DNA of 64,000 nt from Haloarcula sp. CBA1129 (GCF_008729015.1 NZ_RKSM01000001.1:1984001-2048000), one strand, 5' to 3'; positions 1-7,987 are shown, counted from the first letter of the stretch. Program-made: numbers and translations. The notes: generated by a model from the sequence alone, not told the origin.

Positions 1-195
1 GACGTATAGTGGATCTGTAAGCGTGTATGCGAACCTGTGCGCTCCCATCAGAATATCTGGTATCGTCGCTAATATTCTGGAAAGCACCCATACTATTCCA
101 CCACCAACGACTATCGTACCTGCTATAATGATCAGTACGCCAAATCCTGCAATCAAATAGTCTACCCAGTCTTCTAACTCAGCGTCTTCACTCAT
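1..195 (-). CDS. small membrane protein, 3' end beyond window
   Basis: The frame opens at the ATG complementary to 193-195 and runs off the left edge without a stop, so only 65 codons are seen. It starts MSEDAELEDWVDYLIAG and then has one clear hydrophobic span (GVLIIIAGTIVVGGGIVWVL) followed by an amphipathic stretch. It is the last visible gene of a minus-strand operon and its start overlaps the previous gene by 8 nt. I do not recognise a family. It could be a virion or holin-like membrane protein, but only the membrane span is seen. Confidence 0.6.
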   Translation of the reverse strand, partial: MSEDAELEDWVDYLIAGFGVLIIIAGTIVVGGGIVWVLSRILATIPDILMGAHRFAYTLTDPLYV

Positions 196-337
196 CTCGA
201 TCACGAGCCTGTCGGCTCTTTCGGTCGTTCTCATCGTCTTCGTCGTCCTCGCCGCTGTTCTTAGCAGCAGAGATCAGGAAGGCAGCGATGAATAGGCCAC
301 CAAGTATGACCTTTAGAAGTGGATATAGCTCGATCAT
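188..337 (-). CDS. tiny single-span membrane protein (49 aa)
   Basis: ATG at 337 down to TGA at 188-190. It has a hydrophobic N-terminal half (PLLKVILGGLFIAAFLISAA) and a strongly acidic/basic tail ending RQARDRDE, so one membrane span with a charged cytoplasmic tail is likely. A good Shine-Dalgarno sequence (GGAGGTGA) lies 7-8 nt before the ATG. The ATG overlaps the stop of the preceding gene in an ATGA arrangement, so translation is probably coupled. Family unknown. Confidence 0.6.
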   Translation of the reverse strand: MIELYPLLKVILGGLFIAAFLISAAKNSGEDDEDDENDRKSRQARDRDE

Positions 338-489
338 GAGCCATCACCTCCAGACTCGTCAACCTCTACAACTCCAACTACTCCGGAGAGTTCTTTGTCT
401 GCTTCAACACAGTCCTCGCAGGCATACTCGTATCGACCGTCCTCGAACAGGATGACGTAATCTTCCGATTGAGCGCAACGAAGAGTCAT
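334..489 (-). CDS. tiny cysteine-containing protein (51 aa)
   Basis: ATG at 489, TGA at 334-336. The 51-residue acidic product has three Cys (C5, then C24-x-x-C27 in YACEDC), which could be half of a zinc site or a dimerisation site. It has no membrane span, unlike most of its neighbours. Start and stop both overlap adjacent genes by 4 nt (ATGA), so it is clearly part of the same operon. Family not recognised. Confidence 0.55.
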   Translation of the reverse strand: MTLRCAQSEDYVILFEDGRYEYACEDCVEADKELSGVVGVVEVDESGGDGS

Positions 490-785
490 TCTGCATCACC
501 TCCGTTCTGTATCGCTCGAATAGCATCCAATACGTGCGATTCTTGCTTGTATACGTAATATCCTATCCACAGTGAAGGGAAGATAGTCAAGTGGGCGATA
601 ATGATAATCTCATACGTCTTCAGCGGATCTGGTTGTGTTGTCGTGTACCAGATAGCTCCTGCAACCATCCCTACTAAAATCACAACCCGAGCTGCGAATT
701 CTCTAATTCCGTTTTTGATGTACTCTACTTGTTCGTCAGAATCGAGATCTCTGAAATCTCGTTCCTCAACACTTGTGACTTTCAT
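486..785 (-). CDS. two-span membrane protein (99 aa)
   Basis: A charged N-terminus (about residues 1-30) is followed by two hydrophobic spans (about 32-49, VVILVGMVAGAIWY, and 58-77, IIIIAHLTIFPSLWIGYYVY) and a short charged tail ending GGDAE. Start and stop overlap the flanking genes by 4 nt. Function unknown. It could be a small virion membrane protein or part of a membrane-targeting module. Confidence 0.6.
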   Translation of the reverse strand: MKVTSVEERDFRDLDSDEQVEYIKNGIREFAARVVILVGMVAGAIWYTTTQPDPLKTYEIIIIAHLTIFPSLWIGYYVYKQESHVLDAIRAIQNGGDAE

Positions 786-985
786 GCAGAACCACCTCCG
801 AGGATTTGTAGGATGAGTAGAGTACCAACGATTGTACCAACTATTCTGACTATCTGAGGTAGATCAAAGTAGCCTGTAGTGAACCAGAGGACGCTGGCTA
901 TGAATCCGATGAGGAGGAATGACCCTACGACGAGGAGCAACCGAGCAGGACCTTCTTGAGGTAATTCACCACTCATTGTGATCAC
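782..985 (-). CDS. two-span small membrane protein (67 aa)
   Basis: A short polar N-terminus (MSGELPQEG, preferred to the MITMSG start because it follows a plausible ribosome site) precedes two spans: about 16-36 (LLLVVGSFLLIGFIASVLWF) and 44-62. The C-terminus is Gly-rich (GGGSA). It overlaps both neighbours by 4 nt. Not recognised. Fifth gene counting from the left edge in the small-protein operon. Confidence 0.55.
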   Translation of the reverse strand: MITMSGELPQEGPARLLLVVGSFLLIGFIASVLWFTTGYFDLPQIVRIVGTIVGTLLILQILGGGSA

Positions 986-1188
986 CCACTCACCTTGCTG
1001 TAGACTCCGAGAATGATTGATATCCCGACGATACTGAATATGAGCTGTCCAGCTGGGTTCATCGCAAGATCAAACGGAATGACTCCAAATCCAGTCAATA
1101 TCCCAGCGATGACGCCCCCTACGATTTGACCGAAAAAGAGGATCAATATCCCCTTGAGTAGATTTTTGACTGCTCCAGTGGCGCTCAT
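982..1188 (-). CDS. two-span small membrane protein (68 aa)
   Basis: A basic N-terminus (MSATGAVKNLLKG) is followed by two hydrophobic Gly-rich spans (about 13-34 and 46-64), giving a hairpin topology. Size and layout resemble its neighbours at 782-985 and 486-785 but no clear sequence relationship is visible. It overlaps the upstream gene by 4 nt. Function unknown. Confidence 0.55.
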   Translation of the reverse strand: MSATGAVKNLLKGILILFFGQIVGGVIAGILTGFGVIPFDLAMNPAGQLIFSIVGISIILGVYSKVSG

Positions 1189-1319
1189 ACAGAATCACCG
1201 GCATCGTCGCCTCCTTTGCGAATCTCTCTGAGTTTCTGTACATCTACGTCTGATGCGTCGAATTCATCATCGAATACGATGATATCTTCTTCATCATATT
1301 CTGTATTGTTATTTGACAT
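1185..1319 (-). CDS. tiny acidic protein, first gene of the small-protein operon (44 aa)
   Basis: The ATG at 1317-1319 is chosen over an upstream in-frame start because that one would run across the divergent promoter region. The product starts MSNNNTEYDEEDIIVF and is very acidic, with no span. Its stop overlaps the next gene (ATGA). It is divergent from the nuclease gene at 1506 across a repeat-rich 186-bp gap. An acidic leader protein of this kind could be a regulator or simply a leader; function unknown. Confidence 0.5.
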   Translation of the reverse strand: MSNNNTEYDEEDIIVFDDEFDASDVDVQKLREIRKGGDDAGDSV

Positions 1320-1360
1320 AACAATATTATAATGTAAATGGTATGGTAAAAAACTTCTGC

Positions 1361-1465
1361 GAGTTTTGGAGTTTGCATATGAGTCCGATTTTTCCGCTCG
1401 AACCCTACCTATAGACCGCTCAAATCGGGTTGAGTTTTGGTTTCTGTTAGTAGACTCCAAAACTC
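1361..1465. promoter_or_regulatory. inverted-repeat operator candidate between divergent genes
   Basis: A 12-nt sequence GAGTTTTGGAGT (1361-1372) recurs as its exact reverse complement ACTCCAAAACTC at 1454-1465. The first nine bases also recur directly at 1432-1440. The three copies lie in the gap between the minus-strand small-protein operon and the plus-strand nuclease gene. An AT-rich TATA-like run (1486-1500) follows before the ATG at 1506. This is what a repressor-binding region would look like, but no regulator is assigned. Confidence 0.45.
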
Positions 1466-1505
1466 ACGAACACCTTTGGGGAGAAATTATAATATATATG
1501 ATAAG

Positions 1506-2081
1506 ATGGCGACAGACAACTCATCGTTCACTCTCGCAGTGGACGACGATCTACGAGAAAAGATGTATAGACACGTTCTGGGTGACGATTTCTCAGAGAA
1601 CGACGTTCGAGACGGTTTCTGTATCGAGTGGGATGACATAGGCCGACCGGAGGAAGAAGCAATCGGGAACGCCAAACAAGGATTCATCGCTGAAGCTGCT
1701 CTCTCCCAACTGTTCGAGCAGGCTGGAATCGAACATGAATGGGATGGGAGCGAAGGAGCAGATGATCTGGTTGTTCACGGGAAGACTATCGATGTGAAGA
1801 CACGAGCGAGCAAGTGTGAGTACAGAAATCTGATCAAGGACTACTGTATGAGCAATTCAGATACAGTCGATTTCTATTTCCTGTGCAACGTCCACTACCA
1901 TCCAGTAGATCGGAATCGAATTACTGCGGTTGAGTTCTTGGGCTACATCAGCAACGAGGAATTCGAAGAAGTGAGCCAGCCGGTCAAACTCTACGACCAC
2001 TACGAATCCAAGAAGGCGGAGTGTACGCCAAATCACCTGAAGCCCATCGAGGACTTCATCAACATTGCTCAGATGTTCTAA
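1506..2081 (+). CDS. PD-(D/E)XK nuclease-like protein (191 aa)
   Basis: The ATG at 1506 (MATDNSSFTLAVDDD) is used because upstream in-frame starts overlap the promoter region. The middle contains a typical nuclease core: an A-E dyad in GFIAEAALSQLFEQAG, then an Asp-rich turn (GADDLVV) and a strand ending IDVKTRAS, i.e. D-x-K. That D...DVK pattern is known from restriction endonucleases and Holliday-junction resolvases. About 190 aa with no other domain. Its stop overlaps that of the convergent gene at 2078 by 4 nt. It could be a viral resolvase, a defence nuclease or a DNA-processing enzyme. Confidence 0.55.
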   Translation: MATDNSSFTLAVDDDLREKMYRHVLGDDFSENDVRDGFCIEWDDIGRPEEEAIGNAKQGFIAEAALSQLFEQAGIEHEWDGSEGADDLVVHGKTIDVKTRASKCEYRNLIKDYCMSNSDTVDFYFLCNVHYHPVDRNRITAVEFLGYISNEEFEEVSQPVKLYDHYESKKAECTPNHLKPIEDFINIAQMF

Positions 2082-2524
2082 TTTTGTTCCTCGCCGCTCT
2101 CTTCTTCCGATTCTCTCAGTTCCGCCATTAGTTCGACGTGCTGATCCATGTCTTCAGGTAGAGTGAAGAAATACACATCACCTTCCACATTCGCAATTAC
2201 CGTTCCTCCGTTATCCTCGATAACGGTCGGGTTCACTTCATCGACATAGAACATCTCGTTGTTCACCTGCCTAACCCCTACATTAGAGTCGTCTCGGTCC
2301 TGTAGAAATTGATAGACCTGTATGAGGGTGCTGATACTGCTTACAATTAGAATTCCAACTGAGGCGACCTCAGTTACAGATTTTCGTATGACTTGTCCTC
2401 CAAACTCAACTTCGTCTTCAGCGTCGATCTCCTCTGCAAGTTCTTGTACTAACTGCTCACTCTCTTCACTGGACAGCTTCTCGTCTGTATCGAGAAGCCA
2501 TTCTATCTTGTATTGATCTCCCAT
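2078..2524 (-). CDS. acidic protein with one central membrane span (148 aa)
   Basis: The N-terminal about 45 residues are helical and very acidic. One hydrophobic segment (about 52-72, VASVGILIVSSISTLIQVYQ) follows, then a small C-terminal domain rich in beta-forming residues and an acidic tail. Family not recognised. Its layout, a small soluble domain on each side of one span, would fit a membrane-associated effector or a virion protein. Convergent with the nuclease gene at 1506. Confidence 0.5.
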   Translation of the reverse strand: MGDQYKIEWLLDTDEKLSSEESEQLVQELAEEIDAEDEVEFGGQVIRKSVTEVASVGILIVSSISTLIQVYQFLQDRDDSNVGVRQVNNEMFYVDEVNPTVIEDNGGTVIANVEGDVYFFTLPEDMDQHVELMAELRESEEESGEEQN

Positions 2525-2572
2525 GGGAATGCTGTCTCGCTCTGAATTATAGTAGGTGGTCGCTTGTCTGAT

Positions 2573-2773
2573 TCAGAATTCCTCTACGAGCTGTACCAGT
2601 AAAGCCGCTATAATCGCCCCGACAAACAGCCAGACCAATATCTCTACGAAGTTCGGGAGGAGATCAACTAAGACCATCCCAATGTCCTGATTCCAGATCG
2701 TAATTGCGACGACCAACATCACGACTAAGATGATTGTCGTAACAAACGCTTCTACCACGTCGTCGGGGTTCAT
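2573..2773 (-). CDS. two-span small membrane protein (66 aa)
   Basis: Two hydrophobic segments (about 10-28, VTTIILVVMLVVAITIW, and 43-61, ILVWLFVGAIIAALLVQL) are separated by a short loop. The ATG overlaps the TGA of the upstream gene (ATGA), so the two are coupled. Function unknown; it resembles the proteins of the 1-1319 operon in size and style. Confidence 0.5.
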   Translation of the reverse strand: MNPDDVVEAFVTTIILVVMLVVAITIWNQDIGMVLVDLLPNFVEILVWLFVGAIIAALLVQLVEEF

Positions 2774-2991
2774 TCGTCGTCACCTCCGTTCATTCGATTA
2801 ATTTTGATTCGGTTGTCGATGGATAGCACCAGCAGTGCGAAGATAGCTAATGCCATAGTAGAGACGACTATTGCGCCAGTTGCACCAATACTGTCGAGAA
2901 ATACTCCATATACCCGACCTATGAGGGTCACGCTGACCGCTAAAGCCCCAGCCACGGAACCAGCGATCATAACGAGTTGTTTGTCTACCAT
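2770..2991 (-). CDS. two-span small membrane protein (73 aa)
   Basis: Two hydrophobic spans (about 5-27 and 37-57) and a charged C-terminal tail (IDNRIKINRMNGGDDE). It starts MVDKQLVMIAGS. It is directly upstream of and coupled to the 66-aa membrane protein, so the two probably work as a pair. Not recognised. Confidence 0.5.
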   Translation of the reverse strand: MVDKQLVMIAGSVAGALAVSVTLIGRVYGVFLDSIGATGAIVVSTMALAIFALLVLSIDNRIKINRMNGGDDE

Positions 2992-3012
2992 TCTTTGAAC
3001 CCCGGATAGCTA

Positions 3013-4758
3013 TCAGAACGTATCGAAGTCCCAGATCTCCACTCCGATTTCTGCTAAGTCCTCAGACCGGTCCTGTATCTCATTATGAGTCCAGATATCG
3101 TATTTCTCTCGGATCTCTTGGGTCATCTCGAAGTCTGAGAGCTTATACTGGTCTTTTTTCTGCTGGAACGGATTATCGGATGCAGATTCGTTTAGGCGAT
3201 CTTCAAGGAGTGTTAGATTCCCCAGACGGTTCTTGTATTGGCTGAACCCATCTTCATCAACACCCAGAACATCTCTCCATGGGCTGTACTTCTTAGCCGA
3301 GAACGTCGCTCTCGGAGCAATATGCTCAATATCGACGGTTGCCCTGTTGTAAGACTTTGCACCACTCCCCTCAGCGGGCATATAGTGGTGTCTCTCAATC
3401 ATGTCCAGAATATACTTCGTTTGAGCAGTTCGGCTGAAGTCGTCGTTAGCGAGACCGGCATAAACTTCCTCGTTACTTGGTGCTTCTTCGCTCAGTTTTT
3501 CTTTTATTGCATCGAGTGGGTCTTGAGGTAGCGGTTCACCACTGCTGAAGGCATTAGAACAGAGATCAGAGAATATCTTGTCGAGTCCTGTTCCACTCTG
3601 ATAGTTGGCCAGCTTCCAGCGGATCATAAAGACTTCCACGTACTTTAGAGTCTGATTGATCTCGCCATACTCGTCGAATTCGTCAAAGGCTCGCAGCAGT
3701 AGTGTTCGAGAGTGAGACGACCCGATATCATTCAGATTCTGTAGACGATTGTTGATTTTCTGCTGTTGTCTACCTTGGAATTCGTCAACTTTCGCCTGCG
3801 TGAGTCCTACGTATAGATCCGCTTCTTGGACCATACCATCTACATAGTCGATTAGGTCTACGCCATTCGATGGAAGCTTATTTTTGATTATATCGTTGAA
3901 TTCCTCATATAGACGCCGAGACGTGACGCTTCCCGAAATGTCAGGTTCGGGGCGAGACATGATATAGTGCCTGAAGAAACGATCTGGATTGTCGATCTCG
4001 TAAACGACTTTCTCAAGGACCGTTTCCCACTTGTTTCGAATTGACTCGTACTCGTGAGTCCCGAATTTGGTTGATGCGACTTGTAGCAGAGAGTTTTTCA
4101 TCAAATCAACGGCAGAGAGTTCTAATCCCCGATCATTCAGAGTCTCGAATAGACGGAACGCAGACGCAGTTCCGCTACATTGGATTACAACCATATTCAT
4201 TGAGAGAACCAACCGTTTCCGTATATCGTTGATTTCGTCGCTATCAAGGCCTTCTAACAGTTCTTGGAAGTGTCTGTAGGCTTTGAGTAGTTGGCTGTCT
4301 TCATTGACACTGGAGATATTCTCCTCGATTATGTTTTGGTAATCCCCGTCCTCGAACTGGCTCAGACTTAATTTGACATGCTCTATGTTATCTGGATCAG
4401 ATTCATAGAGGTAATCAGTACGAATCATACCACTGATGTCATTCGGGTCGTCGTTCTCCTTGAAATGAGTCTGTATGGCCTTCAGGAGTAGAGAAATCGT
4501 AGTCAATCGCTGTTGACCGTCTACCAACTCGTACTCATCCAACTTTCCAAATCCGCCGGTTCGCTCTATAACGACAATTGAACCGAGAAAATGACTCTCT
4601 CCTTCTTCTAATCCAGTAAGGTCTCGCCAGAATTCATCCCACTGATCTTCGCCCCACGAGTACAATCGCTGGTAGTCCGGAACTGAAAACAGTACTTTTT
4701 GATCCAGCACTCCACTGATGTTTGATTCTGAGACAGAGCTGACCAGTTCTTCCGACAT
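3013..4758 (-). CDS. GmrSD-like DUF262/DUF1524 nuclease (581 aa)
   Basis: The N-terminal DUF262 (ParB/GmrS-like) domain shows VPDYQRLYSWGEDQW and the hallmark DGQQR motif in YELVDGQQRLTTISLL (about residues 77-88). The C-terminal DUF1524 (GmrD) HNH-type domain shows VDIEHIAPRA and KNRLGNLTLLEDRLN. Known fused GmrSD enzymes are nucleotide-dependent type IV restriction enzymes that cut modified phage DNA. The length is normal for a single-chain version and all visible motifs are intact. It lies two genes from a restriction-modification pair, so this part of the element is a defence cluster. Substrate modification cannot be told from sequence. Confidence 0.85.
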   Translation of the reverse strand: MSEELVSSVSESNISGVLDQKVLFSVPDYQRLYSWGEDQWDEFWRDLTGLEEGESHFLGSIVVIERTGGFGKLDEYELVDGQQRLTTISLLLKAIQTHFKENDDPNDISGMIRTDYLYESDPDNIEHVKLSLSQFEDGDYQNIIEENISSVNEDSQLLKAYRHFQELLEGLDSDEINDIRKRLVLSMNMVVIQCSGTASAFRLFETLNDRGLELSAVDLMKNSLLQVASTKFGTHEYESIRNKWETVLEKVVYEIDNPDRFFRHYIMSRPEPDISGSVTSRRLYEEFNDIIKNKLPSNGVDLIDYVDGMVQEADLYVGLTQAKVDEFQGRQQQKINNRLQNLNDIGSSHSRTLLLRAFDEFDEYGEINQTLKYVEVFMIRWKLANYQSGTGLDKIFSDLCSNAFSSGEPLPQDPLDAIKEKLSEEAPSNEEVYAGLANDDFSRTAQTKYILDMIERHHYMPAEGSGAKSYNRATVDIEHIAPRATFSAKKYSPWRDVLGVDEDGFSQYKNRLGNLTLLEDRLNESASDNPFQQKKDQYKLSDFEMTQEIREKYDIWTHNEIQDRSEDLAEIGVEIWDFDTF

Positions 4759-4826
4759 ACTGTCCTCTGTGCCTCACCGCCACTTGTTTTTATGGGTAGA
4801 TAGTGACTGTCAGGACCTACGATAAT

Positions 4827-5072
4827 TCAAGCGCCACCCTCTGTCTCCCAGATCAGTGTATTTCCTGCTGGGTTCGACGTGACCTTCCCTTCATCCTCAA
4901 GTTCAGATAGACGGTCATGGGCAGTCGTTCGGTGACAGTCCAATCGATCTGCGACCTCACTTGTAGAGAGTCGAGTACCTTGGAGAAGAGATAGAATCTC
5001 CTCATCCGAGTAGACCTCCTGATATCGCCCCGATTCGTCGTTCCTTCGTCGGGTCACTGGTTTCGGGTTCAT
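4827..5072 (-). CDS. winged-helix regulator (81 aa)
   Basis: The ATG at 5072 (MNPKPVTRRRNDESG) is used; an upstream in-frame TTG is weaker. A helix-turn-helix is clear: EEILSLLQGTRLSTSEVA, then DRLDCHRTTAHDRLSELEDEG and a wing (KVTSNPAGNTLIWE). It resembles small haloarchaeal MarR/ArsR-like regulators. It is divergent from the DNA methyltransferase across about 140 bp, the position expected for a controller of the restriction-modification genes. That role is inference. Confidence 0.75.
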   Translation of the reverse strand: MNPKPVTRRRNDESGRYQEVYSDEEILSLLQGTRLSTSEVADRLDCHRTTAHDRLSELEDEGKVTSNPAGNTLIWETEGGA

Positions 5073-5213
5073 GCTCTGATACAATATAACCCTCGAACCA
5101 GCAGCTCAGATAGTAAACATTTAGTGTCCATACTACGTGATGTAGGATGGATACAGTCACCCGATTAGCAGGAGTCGGGCGAGAGAGCAACAGAGTAATC
5201 AACACCGCCACCA

Positions 5214-6467
5214 ATGAAACTCACAACCAGCGCCCCCGAACGTGATATAATGACTGAGGACTCTGCCGTAACGGAACTGATGGACTCTGACCCTTACTAC
5301 AATGCAGAAGGAGGGTCGGCTTTCCATGGGAATAGCAAGGAGCTTCTAAAAGAACTCCCTGACAACAGCATCGACCTGATCGTTACCTCGCCTCCCTTTG
5401 CTCTTCAGCACCAGAAGGAGTACGGCAACGAGGATCAGGAAGGGTACAACGATTGGTTCATGGAGTTTATTCCTGAAGTTCGTCGTGTACTCCAGCCCCA
5501 CGGGAGCTTTGTAGTCGAAATCGGGGGCGCATTCAAACGAGGATGGCCTGAGCGGTCTCCATATCAATTCGAGCTACTGAATCGGCTCGTTGACGAGGAT
5601 GAAGGCCAGATGCATTTGGCTCAAGATTTTTACTGGTATAACCCGGCCAAACTTCCGAATCCGATTGAATGGGTCAACGTCCGAAAGATTCGGGTTACGG
5701 ATGCAGTGACTCACATCTGGTGGCTCACGCCGGAGATCAACAAGGAATCCGCCGTCGAGGAGGGCGAACATCCTCATCCAGAAGCGAACAACCAGCGTGT
5801 CCTACAGGAATACTCCGATTCCCAGAAGGAGCTGATGGAGACTGGAGAGTACAACGACGGCAAGCGTAGTTCTGGATGGAACATCGATTCGGAGTCCTTC
5901 GCAAATGAAAACGAGGGGTCGATCCCTGACAACTTCCTCGCAGGAGCCGACGCTGAAGCCATTCTGAATAGGCTTGACGAAGTTTCTGCTGAGGAATTCT
6001 TGGAATGGATTATGGGGTCGGATGAATTCGAGGACGCTTCTGCTGGAGATCTACTTCGAAGGCTCGGGATGGGTGGTCGAACAGCAGACAACGTGATTGA
6101 GGCGTCGAACACGGCGAGCAATACGCACTATCTCTCGATGTGCCGGAAGTTCGGATTCGATTCTCACCCTGCTCGCTTCCCTCGCCAGATCCCCGAATTC
6201 TTCATCGACTACCTGACGCCGAACCCGCCCTACGACGACTGGGACCGAAGTTATCTTGATCGGCCCGTCGTCCTCGATATCTTCGGCGGGTCGAACCTCA
6301 CGGGCAGTATTGCGCAACAGAAAGGGCGTTACTGGATGGCGTTTGAACAGGAAGAAAAGTATCTTGAGACCTCTCAGTTCCGCTTCCTGACGGAAGACGA
6401 GATCAAGAAGCGGTTAGACGAAGACCAGTCCGACTTCGGAGATTTCGCTGAAGTTGGTGACGACTAA
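5214..6467 (+). CDS. DNA methyltransferase, TSPPF type (beta-class order)
   Basis: The catalytic motif IV TSPPF is at residues 58-62 (DLIVTSPPFALQ). The SAM-binding motif I is near the C-terminus (VLDIFGGSNLTGSIAQ). This order, catalytic before SAM motif, is the beta class, and the Ser-Pro-Pro-Phe motif is typical of N4-cytosine enzymes, though N6-adenine enzymes are not excluded. A long variable middle (about 190-300) is probably target recognition. An alternative ATG at 5250 would remove 12 residues. It is convergent with the putative partner restriction enzyme; the two stop codons overlap. Confidence 0.85.
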   Translation: MKLTTSAPERDIMTEDSAVTELMDSDPYYNAEGGSAFHGNSKELLKELPDNSIDLIVTSPPFALQHQKEYGNEDQEGYNDWFMEFIPEVRRVLQPHGSFVVEIGGAFKRGWPERSPYQFELLNRLVDEDEGQMHLAQDFYWYNPAKLPNPIEWVNVRKIRVTDAVTHIWWLTPEINKESAVEEGEHPHPEANNQRVLQEYSDSQKELMETGEYNDGKRSSGWNIDSESFANENEGSIPDNFLAGADAEAILNRLDEVSAEEFLEWIMGSDEFEDASAGDLLRRLGMGGRTADNVIEASNTASNTHYLSMCRKFGFDSHPARFPRQIPEFFIDYLTPNPPYDDWDRSYLDRPVVLDIFGGSNLTGSIAQQKGRYWMAFEQEEKYLETSQFRFLTEDEIKKRLDEDQSDFGDFAEVGDD

Positions 6468-7987
6468 TCCTCTGAATCTTCGTCTTCATCAGGGGTGTAA
6501 TCGTCCAGTGACGGTTGATCTTGGTCGAAATCTAACTCGTCCTCGAACTCTTCCAATGCTTCGTCCTCTCTGTCGATGAGATCCATACCATCTTCCTGCT
6601 CCACCTCTCGCCTATCGAGTCGTTTGATATTGTGAATTCTGCGGGCTTCGCCTCTCAGGACCGTAAGCAGGTGGTCGGTGTTATCGTCAAACTCCTCGAT
6701 ATCATCTCCTGTGAGGAACATGATTGCGATATTCTCGTGTCTCATCACTTGGTTGGCGTACTGCTTAGCATCCTGAGAGATACCGCCTCGGGCGATCATG
6801 AGGATGGTATTCGTTTGTAGAATCCGGGCGATCCCTACTTCACGGGAGATTTGTTTTGACTCCAACTGGCTCTTAGTGTTCTTACACTGGATCTGCCAGC
6901 GATTGAATGTGGTATCGATCTCGTCCATCACCACGTCCACTTCGGAACCGCCTGTCTTTCGTCCTCGAACACGCCAACCGACGAACTCCAATCCGAGTAG
7001 TCGGCCAGTCTTTACCGTGAGTGTTTCGAGTGCAACCCCTTTCTCGTGAGTCGAGTCCGAATCCAGTTCCTCCATCACTTCATCGAACGAGAGCCTGAGA
7101 ACGTGGCGAGGAACACCGACACGCTCTGAGAGATCATCAAGGACGGGTTTCAGTATCTCAGCATCGAACTTGTCGGTTGTCTCAATCAGGTTTGGCTTGC
7201 CGGAGACGTGTTCCCACTCAATGTATCCTGCTTCTTCGAGTGGATCGAGCGTCCTCCGACTGATATTGGATTGGCTGATGTTGACTCCGTAGGCGTGTTC
7301 AGCGATTCGTTTGACTGTCCGACTCTTCACTTCTCCCGGTGGGTCGATTAGAGCCAATGCACGGAGGAATGCCTGCTGTTGCTCGGTTAATCCATCAAGC
7401 TCTACAATATCCTCCGAATCGACGCCAATCAGTTCCTCAATCCGAGTGCGGTCAATATCGTAGCGGTGCGTTCCTTTGTTTACAACGCCCGCCTCGGACA
7501 TCCACGCCCGCATTTGGCTCCAGTGGTTCGAGGTCTCGTCAATGTGGAAATCGTACTGCTGTTTGAATTCCTCTTTGACGTTATCGTTGACTGTCTTCCG
7601 TCCTTCAGCCTCCAGATCCTCGACGATCTCGATTCCCTTCAGTCCATGAAGGTTTCGTAGGATGTGTTTGGCAAACCTGTCGTATAGGGCATCTGGGTCG
7701 TCTCGAAGCTCGTGGAGTTCGTCGCCCAGTTCGGTGAAGTAGAAGTCCTCATCAGTAATTTTGTACCCTCTATCCTTCATTCCGAGCCTGACGTTCTTCG
7801 CTCGGGTCGTATCAACATCACCGGGGAAGAAGGTCTCTCGAATTGCTTCATCGAATTCGTCTTCCTGTCCTTCGTACTCCTTCGCCATTTCCAGAACGAC
7901 AGAAAGCTCCGTTCGGTCATCGTCAGTGTGGAGTTGCGCTGGAGAGAACGCATCTCCGAATGGGAGGTCGGTGTCGTGACGGGCCAT
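6464..7987 (-). CDS. restriction endonuclease-like protein, PD-(D/E)XK (507 aa)
   Basis: The start MARHDTDLPFGDAF at 7987 is preferred over an earlier in-frame ATG. The N-terminal two thirds are helical, with a winged-helix-like middle (about 190-290: RTVKRIAEHAYGVNISQSNI). The nuclease core follows: a long helix (VALETLTVKTGRLLGLEF), G-SEVDVVMDE with the catalytic Asp, and WQIQCKN (Q-x-K) as in Mrr-type enzymes. The tail is extremely acidic. Paired tail-to-tail with the methyltransferase at 5214, so the two form a type II-like R-M system. Confidence 0.75.
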   Translation of the reverse strand: MARHDTDLPFGDAFSPAQLHTDDDRTELSVVLEMAKEYEGQEDEFDEAIRETFFPGDVDTTRAKNVRLGMKDRGYKITDEDFYFTELGDELHELRDDPDALYDRFAKHILRNLHGLKGIEIVEDLEAEGRKTVNDNVKEEFKQQYDFHIDETSNHWSQMRAWMSEAGVVNKGTHRYDIDRTRIEELIGVDSEDIVELDGLTEQQQAFLRALALIDPPGEVKSRTVKRIAEHAYGVNISQSNISRRTLDPLEEAGYIEWEHVSGKPNLIETTDKFDAEILKPVLDDLSERVGVPRHVLRLSFDEVMEELDSDSTHEKGVALETLTVKTGRLLGLEFVGWRVRGRKTGGSEVDVVMDEIDTTFNRWQIQCKNTKSQLESKQISREVGIARILQTNTILMIARGGISQDAKQYANQVMRHENIAIMFLTGDDIEEFDDNTDHLLTVLRGEARRIHNIKRLDRREVEQEDGMDLIDREDEALEEFEDELDFDQDQPSLDDYTPDEDEDSED

